NCBI GenBank assembly: GCA_905373605.1 | Contig: CAJPTO010000182.1 | Location: forward strand, 1-6,476 | Reading direction: 5' to 3' | Length of the DNA: 6,476 nucleotides | Source: an uncultured Prevotella sp. | Lineage (GTDB): Bacteria > Bacteroidota > Bacteroidia > Bacteroidales > Bacteroidaceae | Shown: positions 1 through 4,949 of the stretch, piece by piece | Numbering within the stretch: position 1 is the stretch's first letter | How the letters are laid out: each line of letters starts with the position of its first letter | The notes under the pieces: generated by a model | Databases searched by the model: none | Told to the model about the DNA's origin: nothing | Seen by the model: the letters and a program-made list of their open reading frames with translations, nothing else | Position numbers and translations under genes: made by a program

Positions 1-86
1 TCGTAAACGAAATCTGCTCAGCTAAAAGCTAAAAATACAGCAAAGGCAATTTTTAAAACCAACCTAAAGTAAACACGTATGATGCA

Positions 87-575
87 ATGAAAAATAAAAC
101 TTTAAACCATCGTTTGTCGCTCATTTTCCTAGTGGCAACGTTCGCCGTGGCCATCTATGCCGTGGCTATCGAGGTGCTTGTGGCCCTTGATGTTCAACCT
201 TTTGCCGCCAACAACAAGGGGGGAGGGGGCATCTTCACCATCATCCTCCCCCTTATCTCGGGCGCATTATACCTCCATTTCCGCCAAACCACCCTGCATC
301 CGCTAAGCGCGTTCGACCGCCCTGTGGAAGAACTGACCACAAGGCAGCTGTGGAACAGGCGAAGAGGCGTGACTAACAACAAGGAAAACAAATTGTTGAT
401 AAGCCGCTTTTCTGATGAAATATCGCCTTACATCACGGGTTTGTTTCTCTACATGGCCCTTGGTACTGTGGGCTTAGCACCATTTCCCATGCTTGTTTTG
501 ATGCTTGTGATACCCTTTCTCCTGCTGAAGTTGTTGCGGTTCGCCAGCAAGTTGACCTACGGCAACGACATCTGA
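87..575 (+). CDS. Small hypothetical membrane protein (162 aa)
   Basis: I do not recognise this protein family. The 162-residue product has about four hydrophobic stretches that look like membrane helices: residues 10-34, 48-64, 115-131 and 133-150. The region between the second and third (about 66-112) is charged and probably soluble, with RNRRRG-like basic residues near 89-94. There is no cleavable signal peptide pattern; the first stretch looks like an anchor helix. The ATG at 87 is the first usable start. The sequence before it is A-rich without a Shine-Dalgarno motif, as is usual in Bacteroidota. Two overlapping ATGs at 79 and 82 lead to an immediate stop. The gene stands alone: metK follows after 172 bases and has its own promoter element. 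A glycine run (NKGGGGIF, residues 43-50) is encoded by two G tracts. It is probably a genuine inner-membrane protein; no function can be assigned. Confidence 0.75.
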   Translation: MKNKTLNHRLSLIFLVATFAVAIYAVAIEVLVALDVQPFAANNKGGGGIFTIILPLISGALYLHFRQTTLHPLSAFDRPVEELTTRQLWNRRRGVTNNKENKLLISRFSDEISPYITGLFLYMALGTVGLAPFPMLVLMLVIPFLLLKLLRFASKLTYGNDI

Positions 576-643
576 TGCCGCCCGAAGATACCCATTTCAC
601 GTTATTTTGCAGCATGACTTAGAGCCAGTTGCACATTTTTGAG

Positions 644-651
644 TAACTTTG
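644..651 (+). promoter_or_regulatory. Bacteroidota -7 promoter element for metK
   Basis: TAACTTTG matches the Bacteroidota primary sigma factor -7 consensus TAnnTTTG exactly and is followed by GC. The -33 region is poor: only TTAG near 619 sits at roughly the right distance, and TTG at 629-631 is too close. By family convention transcription would begin about 7 bases downstream, near 658, giving a metK leader of about 90 bases. The motif lies in the gap before metK on the coding strand, which supports the assignment. Confidence 0.6.
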
Positions 652-671
652 CAGTCGGCTTAGCCCATTTC

Positions 672-714
672 CCACCCACGCAAGGCGCGCTGGGTGGCGC
701 ATCTGCTATGCCCA
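672..714 (+). promoter_or_regulatory. metK leader with two mutually exclusive hairpins
   Basis: CCACCCA (672-678) is perfectly complementary to TGGGTGG (691-697), giving a 7-bp stem. A nested CGC/GCG pairing (679-681 with 685-687) can form inside its loop. The 3' arm can instead join a second hairpin: TGG (695-697) with CCA (712-714), plus GCAT (699-702) with ATGC (708-711), around a 5-base loop with one bulged C. The two structures compete for bases 695-697. They fall in the predicted metK 5' untranslated region. I see no match to the SAM riboswitch classes I know, and no T-run that would make either one a terminator. A regulatory role is inference only. Confidence 0.3.
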
Positions 715-747
715 CATTCATCATTTACACACAAAAGACGTAGCATT

Positions 748-2007
748 ATGGCATATCTTTTTTCATCCGAGTCGGTGTCTGAAGGACATCCCGACAAGGT
801 TTCAGACCAAATATCCGATGCGTTGGTAGACCAATTCCTGGCCTACGACGAAGAAGCGCATTGCGCCATCGAAACATTCGTTACCACAGGACAAGTGGTT
901 ATCATGGGCGAAGTGCGTTCCAATTCGTACATCGACCTGCAAACCATCGCCCGAAACACCATCAAGCGCATCGGATACACCAAGTCGGAATATCAGTTTG
1001 ACGGCGACTCGTGCGGCGTGCTTACCGCCATTCACGAACAAAGCGACGACATCAACCGCGGCGTTAGCCGGGAAGAGGCCGACGAACAAGGCGCGGGCGA
1101 CCAAGGAATGATGTTCGGTTACGCCACCAACGAAACCGAAAACTACATGCCCCTGTCGCTAGACCTGGCGCACTTGCTGATGAAAACGCTGGCCGACATA
1201 CGCCGCGAGGGCAAGGAGATGACCTATTTGCGCCCCGATTCGAAGAGCCAAGTGACCGTGGAGTATGCCGACAACGGGCAACCGCTGCGCATAGACACCA
1301 TCGTTGTTAGCACACAGCACGACGACTTCGGCCCTAACGACGGCGACATGCTGGCGCGCATCAAGGCCGATGTGCTCAATGTGCTGATGCCACGCGTGAA
1401 AGCACAGATAACAAGCCCCAAGGTGCTGGCACTTTTCAACGACGACATCAAGTATTTCGTGAACCCAACGGGCAAATTCGTTATCGGCGGCCCGCATGGA
1501 GATACTGGTCTTACGGGCCGTAAAATCATTGTAGACACCTATGGCGGCAAAGGAGCGCACGGTGGAGGGGCTTTCTCGGGCAAAGACCCAAGCAAAGTGG
1601 ACCGCTCGGCAGCTTATGCCGCACGCCACATCGCCAAGAACATGGTGGCAGCTGGCGTTGCTGATGAGATGCTTGTGCAGGTGAGCTACGCTATTGGTGT
1701 GGCAGAGCCGGTTAACATCTACGTTAACACCTACGGCAGAAGCCGAGTGGCGTTGAGCGACGGCGAAATAGCACGCAAAGTGGCCGAATTGTTCGACCTT
1801 AGGCCCAAAGCCATCGAACGTACATTGAAGCTTCGCCAACCCATATACACCGAAACGGCCGCCTATGGGCACATGGGGCGCAAGTGCGAGGTGGTGAAGA
1901 AAACATTCTCAAGCCGCTATCACGAAACAAAGGTGATGGAGGTGGAGCTGTTCACTTGGGAAAAGCTCGACCGCGTGGCCGACATCAAGAAGGCTTTCGG
2001 CCTTTAA
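748..2007 (+). CDS. metK: S-adenosylmethionine synthetase (methionine adenosyltransferase)
   Basis: This cytoplasmic enzyme makes S-adenosylmethionine from methionine and ATP, releasing phosphate and pyrophosphate; the product is the cell's main methyl donor. The 419-residue product opens with the family's N-terminal motif SESVSEGHPDK (residues 7-17), which includes the ATP-binding His14, Asp16 and Lys17. The signature GAGDQG lies at 115-120, followed by MMFGYA. The second signature, GGGAFSGKDPSKVDRSAAY, lies at 272-290. Length fits the longer Bacteroidota form (Escherichia coli MetK is about 384 residues). I chose the ATG at 748 because homologues begin just before SSESVSEGHPDK. An in-frame GTG at 694 would add 18 unconserved residues covering the leader hairpins. 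A -7 promoter element lies about 100 bases upstream, and an inverted repeat follows the stop, so the gene is probably transcribed alone. All key motifs are intact. Confidence 0.97.
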   Translation: MAYLFSSESVSEGHPDKVSDQISDALVDQFLAYDEEAHCAIETFVTTGQVVIMGEVRSNSYIDLQTIARNTIKRIGYTKSEYQFDGDSCGVLTAIHEQSDDINRGVSREEADEQGAGDQGMMFGYATNETENYMPLSLDLAHLLMKTLADIRREGKEMTYLRPDSKSQVTVEYADNGQPLRIDTIVVSTQHDDFGPNDGDMLARIKADVLNVLMPRVKAQITSPKVLALFNDDIKYFVNPTGKFVIGGPHGDTGLTGRKIIVDTYGGKGAHGGGAFSGKDPSKVDRSAAYAARHIAKNMVAAGVADEMLVQVSYAIGVAEPVNIYVNTYGRSRVALSDGEIARKVAELFDLRPKAIERTLKLRQPIYTETAAYGHMGRKCEVVKKTFSSRYHETKVMEVELFTWEKLDRVADIKKAFGL

Positions 2008-2018
2008 CGTGGCTGGCT

Positions 2019-2092
2019 GCATGCACCAAACACCCGACACGACGCGTGCCGAAAAGCGCGTTTGGTGCATGCGCCGCCCTTTTCCTTTTATT
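2019..2092 (+). terminator. Inverted repeat with T-rich tail after metK
   Basis: GCATGCACCAAAC (2019-2031) is perfectly complementary to GTTTGGTGCATGC (2060-2072), a 13-bp stem starting 12 bases after the metK stop. The 28-base loop can form its own small hairpin, CACG (2038-2041) with CGTG (2045-2048). Downstream, 2080-2092 is T-rich (TTTTCCTTTTATT) but begins 7 bases after the stem and is interrupted by CC, so this is not a textbook intrinsic terminator. It most likely ends or stabilises the metK transcript. The long stem and structured loop could also mark a dispersed palindromic repeat. Confidence 0.5.
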
Positions 2093-2195
2093 ACTCGACA
2101 ACGGCCGTGCGCCATACCCCACGTGGCAGGCACATCTGCACTAGCCCCAGCGTTGCACATGGCCCCTACATATTTCCCACAAGTACACCCCAAGC

Positions 2196-3236
2196 GTGCT
2201 AAAACCCTTTAAAGAACAACATTCGCTTGCCCCAGCCGACACAACGGCAACAGCAAAGGCCTTTGTCGACAGCGCAAAGACAGCCAAACCAAAGACGCTA
2301 ACACCCAAAGAGGTGCTTAGCTGGCTGCCTTATGACGCTACTCCAGAACAGCAAGACTCGGCCATTCAGGCCCACTTCAAACCGGCAGAGATACATTGGA
2401 GCAACCGTCCCGACACGCTTCACCTGCCCGGACACGAGGTGGGACGTGACGTGCGCATCGTTGATTTGCCCCTTTATTATCGCAAGTCGTTCTTCTCGAA
2501 CAGCAAATATTACCATCCAGAGCTGCCCGCAGGACGGCCAGGAGTGGCCGGTGACCCCGTGCCTTACACCATTGCCAGCGACGATTTGCTCACTTCGCTG
2601 CTCTTGGGCTGCTTCATCCTGGGCTGTGTGGCCTTTGCACAGTCGCGCGACTTCATCTTCAGGCAGATAAAAAGCTTCTTCAGGGTGCACAACGAGGGTA
2701 CAACCGAGATAGCAGAAACAACAGCCGAGATACGTTTCCAGCTCTTTCTTGCCCTGCAAACAAGCTTGCTCTACGCCATTCTCTTCTTCCTCTACCTGCG
2801 TTACCTGCACATCGAAACGTTCATTGCCGAACAATACGTGGTAATCGGCATACTTACGGGGCTGGTGGCAGGATATTTCCTCGTAAAGGCCTTTGCCCAT
2901 TGGTTTGTTGGCTGGGTGTTCTTCGGCAAGCGCAAGAACAAACAATGGCTTAAGTCGTTTCTCTTCCTCGTTTCCTCGCAAGGCGTGTTGCTACTTCCGC
3001 TCGTTATGCTGCAAGCTTACTTCGAACTGAGCATCAAAAGCAGCATCATCTACGTTATCAGCGTGTTAGCAACAAGCAAATTACTGTCGCTTTACAAGAC
3101 GTACCTTATCTTTTTCCGCAAAAAAGGCCCGTTTTTGCAGATTTTTTTGTACTTTTGCGCTCTCGAAATTGTGCCTTTGTTCGCCCTTTGGGGTGTATTG
3201 ACAATCGCCGCCAATTATTTGAAAATCAATTTTTAA
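2196..3236 (+). CDS. DUF4271-type polytopic membrane protein
   Basis: The 346-residue product resembles the DUF4271 family, which is found in Bacteroidota and has no established function as far as I know. The call rests on recalled family pattern and on the gene's place directly before hemD. About 128 polar residues come first, including an aromatic stretch near 94-107. The rest is membrane-embedded, with likely helices at about 130-149, 181-203, 213-243 (possibly two), 254-274, 281-299 and 313-341. The C-terminal block around 300-326 (KTYLIFFRKKGPFLQIFLYF, then CALEIV) looks the most family-like. The start is uncertain: there is no in-frame ATG near the front. GTG at 2196 is the first usual start after an in-frame TAG at 2142. 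An ATG at 2159 opens a 17-codon frame that stops at 2212, overlapping this start. hemD begins 8 bases after the stop, so the two are almost certainly co-transcribed. Confidence 0.82.
   Translation: MLKPFKEQHSLAPADTTATAKAFVDSAKTAKPKTLTPKEVLSWLPYDATPEQQDSAIQAHFKPAEIHWSNRPDTLHLPGHEVGRDVRIVDLPLYYRKSFFSNSKYYHPELPAGRPGVAGDPVPYTIASDDLLTSLLLGCFILGCVAFAQSRDFIFRQIKSFFRVHNEGTTEIAETTAEIRFQLFLALQTSLLYAILFFLYLRYLHIETFIAEQYVVIGILTGLVAGYFLVKAFAHWFVGWVFFGKRKNKQWLKSFLFLVSSQGVLLLPLVMLQAYFELSIKSSIIYVISVLATSKLLSLYKTYLIFFRKKGPFLQIFLYFCALEIVPLFALWGVLTIAANYLKINF
3150..3157 (+). promoter_or_regulatory. Possible internal promoter element for hemD
   Basis: TACTTTTG fits the -7 consensus TAnnTTTG and is followed by GC, as is common in this phylum. 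It lies inside the 3' end of the DUF4271 gene, about 88 bases before the hemD start. The nearest TTTG upstream (3134-3137) is only 12 bases away, shorter than the usual spacing of about 19-21, so the -33 half is not convincing. The surrounding T-rich DNA also encodes part of a hydrophobic helix, which could produce the motif by chance. Confidence 0.25.
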
Positions 3237-3244
3237 GCTAGTAG

Positions 3245-3991
3245 ATGGTAAAAAAGATATTAATATCTCAACCCAAACCCACAAGTGACAAGTCGCCCTA
3301 CTTTGAAATAGAGAAGGAGTATGGTGTCGACTTGGTGTTTCGACCCTTTGTTCAGGTTGAAGGTATCACTTCAAAGGAGTTTCGCCAACAAAAGGTGAGC
3401 ATCCCTAACTATACGGCTATCGTTTTCACATCGCGCCACGCCATCGACCACTTCTTTAAGTTGGCCAAGGAATTGCGCGTTACCATCCCCGAAACGCTGA
3501 AGTATTTTTGCGTTACCGAAACCATCGCGCTCTACATACAGAAGTATGTGCAGTATCGCAAACGCAAGGTATTCTTCGGCACAACGGGTAAGATGGAAGA
3601 CTTGTTGCCCACGATGGTTAAGCATAAGCAAGAGAAATATCTTGTGCCAATGAGCGACAACCATAATGATGACATCACCAAGTTGCTCGATTTGAAGAAG
3701 CTTCACCACACCGAGTGTGTGATGTATCGCACCATCACCAACGACTTCACCCCCGAAGAAATAAAGGGTTTCGACTACGACATGCTCATTTTCGTGAGTC
3801 CAACAGGCGTAAAGTCGTTTGTAAAAGACTTTCCCAACTTCGAACAAGGCGACGTTCGCATCGGCACTTTCGGGCCTGCAACGTCTAAAGCCATCACCGA
3901 TGAGGGACTAAGGCTCGACTTCCAAGCACCTTCTAAGGAGTATCCCTCAATGTCGGGCGCACTCAAAGCCTACCTCGACGAGCATAAGTAG
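3245..3991 (+). CDS. hemD: Uroporphyrinogen-III synthase
   Basis: HemD cyclises hydroxymethylbilane to uroporphyrinogen III, inverting ring D, at the branch point to heme, siroheme and cobalamin. The 248-residue length is typical. The two-lobed fold is recognisable from its conserved pieces: N-terminal KILISQPKP (4-12), AIVFTSRHAIDHFF (58-71) in the first half, YRT (161-163) in the hinge to the second lobe, LIFVSPTGVKSF (181-192) and the C-terminal IGTFGPATSKA (206-216). This family conserves little sequence, so these blocks and the length are the main evidence. The ATG at 3245 lies 8 bases after the DUF4271 stop, and no earlier start fits. No other porphyrin gene is in view; the neighbours downstream are rnpA and yidD. 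Many host-associated Bacteroidota need external heme, so the pathway this enzyme serves cannot be told from the window. Confidence 0.9.
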   Translation: MVKKILISQPKPTSDKSPYFEIEKEYGVDLVFRPFVQVEGITSKEFRQQKVSIPNYTAIVFTSRHAIDHFFKLAKELRVTIPETLKYFCVTETIALYIQKYVQYRKRKVFFGTTGKMEDLLPTMVKHKQEKYLVPMSDNHNDDITKLLDLKKLHHTECVMYRTITNDFTPEEIKGFDYDMLIFVSPTGVKSFVKDFPNFEQGDVRIGTFGPATSKAITDEGLRLDFQAPSKEYPSMSGALKAYLDEHK

Positions 3992-4011
3992 CAGCCTAGC
4001 GCCTGCTGCTT
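3986..4011 (+). terminator. Weak hairpin overlapping the hemD stop codon
   Basis: Bases 3986-3994 can pair with 4003-4011, giving nine pairs including one G-T wobble, around an 8-base loop. The core is AGCAG (3990-3994) with CTGCT (4003-4007). The stem contains the hemD TAG. Only two T residues follow, so intrinsic termination would be weak. It may act as an attenuator or RNA-processing point between hemD and rnpA, or have no role. Confidence 0.25.
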
Positions 4012-4054
4012 TGCGCATGGGGCGTGCCATTGGCCTATTTAATTCATAGCAAAC

Positions 4055-4462
4055 ATGCAAGCAACGGTTTCACAAAAACTAAGAAAACAAGAGCGCGCCT
4101 GTGGCAAAAAGCTCACAGAAGCGCTTTTTTGCAGTTCGCAAAGTCGTTCGCTTGCTGCATTCCCGCTTAGGGTAGTGTATCTTGTGCAGCCTTATTCGGA
4201 TGCCGACAAGCTGGATAAAGCTCCCGTGCAGATGATGGTGAGTGTGCCTAAACGCAAGTTCAAACATGCCGTAGACCGTAACAGAGTGAAACGACAGGTG
4301 CGCGAAGCCTATCGCATGAACAAACAATTGCTCTGCGCGAAGGTGCCTCTTGGCGTGCAAGTGACGCTGGGTTTCTTGTGGCTCGATGCCAAACACCATG
4401 CCTCGGCAGAGATAACGGCGAAGCTTCAGAACCTGTTACGCCGCATAGGAGAAAGCTTATGA
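4055..4462 (+). CDS. rnpA: Ribonuclease P protein component
   Basis: RnpA is the small basic protein that binds the catalytic RNase P RNA and helps mature the 5' ends of tRNA precursors. The 135-residue product shows the two family landmarks: an N-terminal KLRKQERACGKKLTEALF segment (8-25), and the RNR region VPKRKFKHAVDRNRVKRQVR (64-83) followed by EAYR (84-87), with RNRVKR at 75-80. The protein is rich in Lys and Arg, as expected for an RNA binder. The ATG at 4055 is the only sensible start, since the next Met is at residue 60. It lies 63 bases after hemD and shares 4 bases with yidD at its end. In most other phyla rnpA follows rpmH near dnaA; here it is grouped with hemD and yidD, an arrangement I recall from Bacteroidota. 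The RNase P RNA gene is not in this window. Confidence 0.95.
   Translation: MQATVSQKLRKQERACGKKLTEALFCSSQSRSLAAFPLRVVYLVQPYSDADKLDKAPVQMMVSVPKRKFKHAVDRNRVKRQVREAYRMNKQLLCAKVPLGVQVTLGFLWLDAKHHASAEITAKLQNLLRRIGESL
4447..4451 (+). promoter_or_regulatory. Shine-Dalgarno-like AGGAG before yidD
   Basis: AGGAG sits 7 bases before the yidD ATG, inside the last codons of rnpA. Most starts here lack such a motif, as is typical of Bacteroidota. Its presence supports the ATG at 4459 over upstream in-frame starts. It may help re-initiation after rnpA, but it also encodes part of the RnpA C-terminus and could be incidental. Confidence 0.4.
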
Positions 4463-4710
4463 GCGGTTTTCGCATTTTTCTCTCGTTTGTTCGGCGCGTG
4501 TTGGTGTGGCTTTTGTTGCTTCCCATCCGCTTTTATCAGCTGGCCATCTCGCCTTACACGCCTCCTTCGTGCCGTTTTACGCCCTCTTGCTCTGAGTATG
4601 CACGGCAAGCACTCATCAAGCACGGCCCATTCAAGGGCTTGGCCTTGGCCGTATGGCGCGTACTTCGGTGCAATCCTTGGGGAGGAAGTGGTTACGATCC
4701 TGTGCCCTAA
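4459..4710 (+). CDS. yidD: Membrane protein insertion efficiency factor YidD
   Basis: YidD is a small inner-membrane-associated protein that aids insertion and processing of membrane proteins, working with the YidC insertase. The 83-residue length matches the family (about 85 in Escherichia coli). The family pattern is complete: FYQLAISPYTPPSCRFTPSC (25-44) then SEYARQA (45-51), KHGPFKG (54-60), and RVLRCNPWGGSGYDPVP (67-83), with Cys38, Cys44 and Cys71 present. The N-terminus (about 7-24) is a hydrophobic, basic-flanked segment that may associate with the membrane. The start is the ATG at 4459, which overlaps the rnpA stop as ATGA, indicating translational coupling. A longer in-frame start at 4378 would overlap rnpA by 85 bases and add unconserved sequence. 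In many bacteria yidC lies next to rnpA and yidD; here it is absent, and a hairpin and then tyrS follow. Confidence 0.95.
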   Translation: MSGFRIFLSFVRRVLVWLLLLPIRFYQLAISPYTPPSCRFTPSCSEYARQALIKHGPFKGLALAVWRVLRCNPWGGSGYDPVP

Positions 4711-4727
4711 GGGCATAATAACGGCCT

Positions 4728-4775
4728 CATCCCTGCCACTCTCCAAAGGGAGAGGGGATGAAATGCATTTTTCTT
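4728..4775 (+). terminator. Hairpin and T-tract after yidD
   Basis: CTCTCC (4739-4744) pairs with GGAGAG (4749-4754) around an AAAG loop. The stem then extends, after a 5-base bulge (4734-4738), by CATCCC (4728-4733) pairing with GGGATG (4755-4760). ATTTTTCTT follows at 4767-4775, 6 bases after the stem. This probably ends the DUF4271-hemD-rnpA-yidD transcript. The spacing to the T-tract is longer than ideal, so it could instead be a dispersed intergenic palindrome of the kind common in this group. Confidence 0.5.
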
Positions 4776-4832
4776 ATGGAAGATGATGGTGAGACAGCCT
4801 GCTAACCGGTAAACAAATAGCGCAACTTGCCT

Positions 4833-4912
4833 GTTATATTGGCATCTTGCCAACTAGTCAAGTTGTCCACCTGTCCACTCGTTAACTTGTCCACTCGCCC
4901 ACCCGTTAACTC
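4833..4912 (+). repeat. Degenerate 8-bp tandem repeat (10 units)
   Basis: Ten consecutive octamers each begin with G: GTTATATT, GGCATCTT, GCCAACTA, GTCAAGTT, GTCCACCT, GTCCACTC, GTTAACTT, GTCCACTC, GCCCACCC, GTTAACTC. GTCCACTC occurs twice exactly. The units alternate loosely between a GTTAACTT type and a GTCCACTC type, and the first three are the most decayed. The array lies in the gap before tyrS and ends 37 bases before its start codon. Read in the tyrS frame it gives a spurious LVNLSTCPLVNLST-like peptide, which can mislead automatic start calling. Confidence 0.7.
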
Positions 4913-4949
4913 CATATTTAGCTTTAAACAACCATCCCAATATATTTCG

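Noticed and set aside
581..592. GCCCGAAGATAC shared with 6266-6277, both just after gene ends
   Set aside because: About one 12-base match is expected by chance in a window this long, and the flanks do not extend the similarity.
694..747. GTG-initiated N-terminal extension of metK
   Set aside because: The 18 added residues lack family similarity and cover the leader hairpins; homologues begin near the ATG at 748.
658..747. Possible SAM riboswitch before metK
   Set aside because: The leader is short and I see no conserved core of any SAM riboswitch class; only generic hairpins can be supported.
1159..1872. Long minus-strand open frame (237 codons) opposite metK
   Set aside because: It lies wholly antisense to a strongly conserved gene, its product resembles nothing I know, and it is explained by metK codon composition.
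4378..4458. Upstream GTG start for yidD
   Set aside because: It would overlap rnpA by 85 bases, adds unconserved residues, and YidD proteins are normally about 85 residues, matching the start at 4459.
4919..4926. TAGCTTTA as a tyrS promoter -7 element
   Set aside because: It misses the final G of TAnnTTTG and has no -33 partner at a suitable distance, so it is too weak to annotate.
4827..4949. N-terminal extension of tyrS giving LVNLST-like repeats
   Set aside because: It is a translation of the degenerate octamer array; known TyrS proteins begin close to the ATG at 4950.
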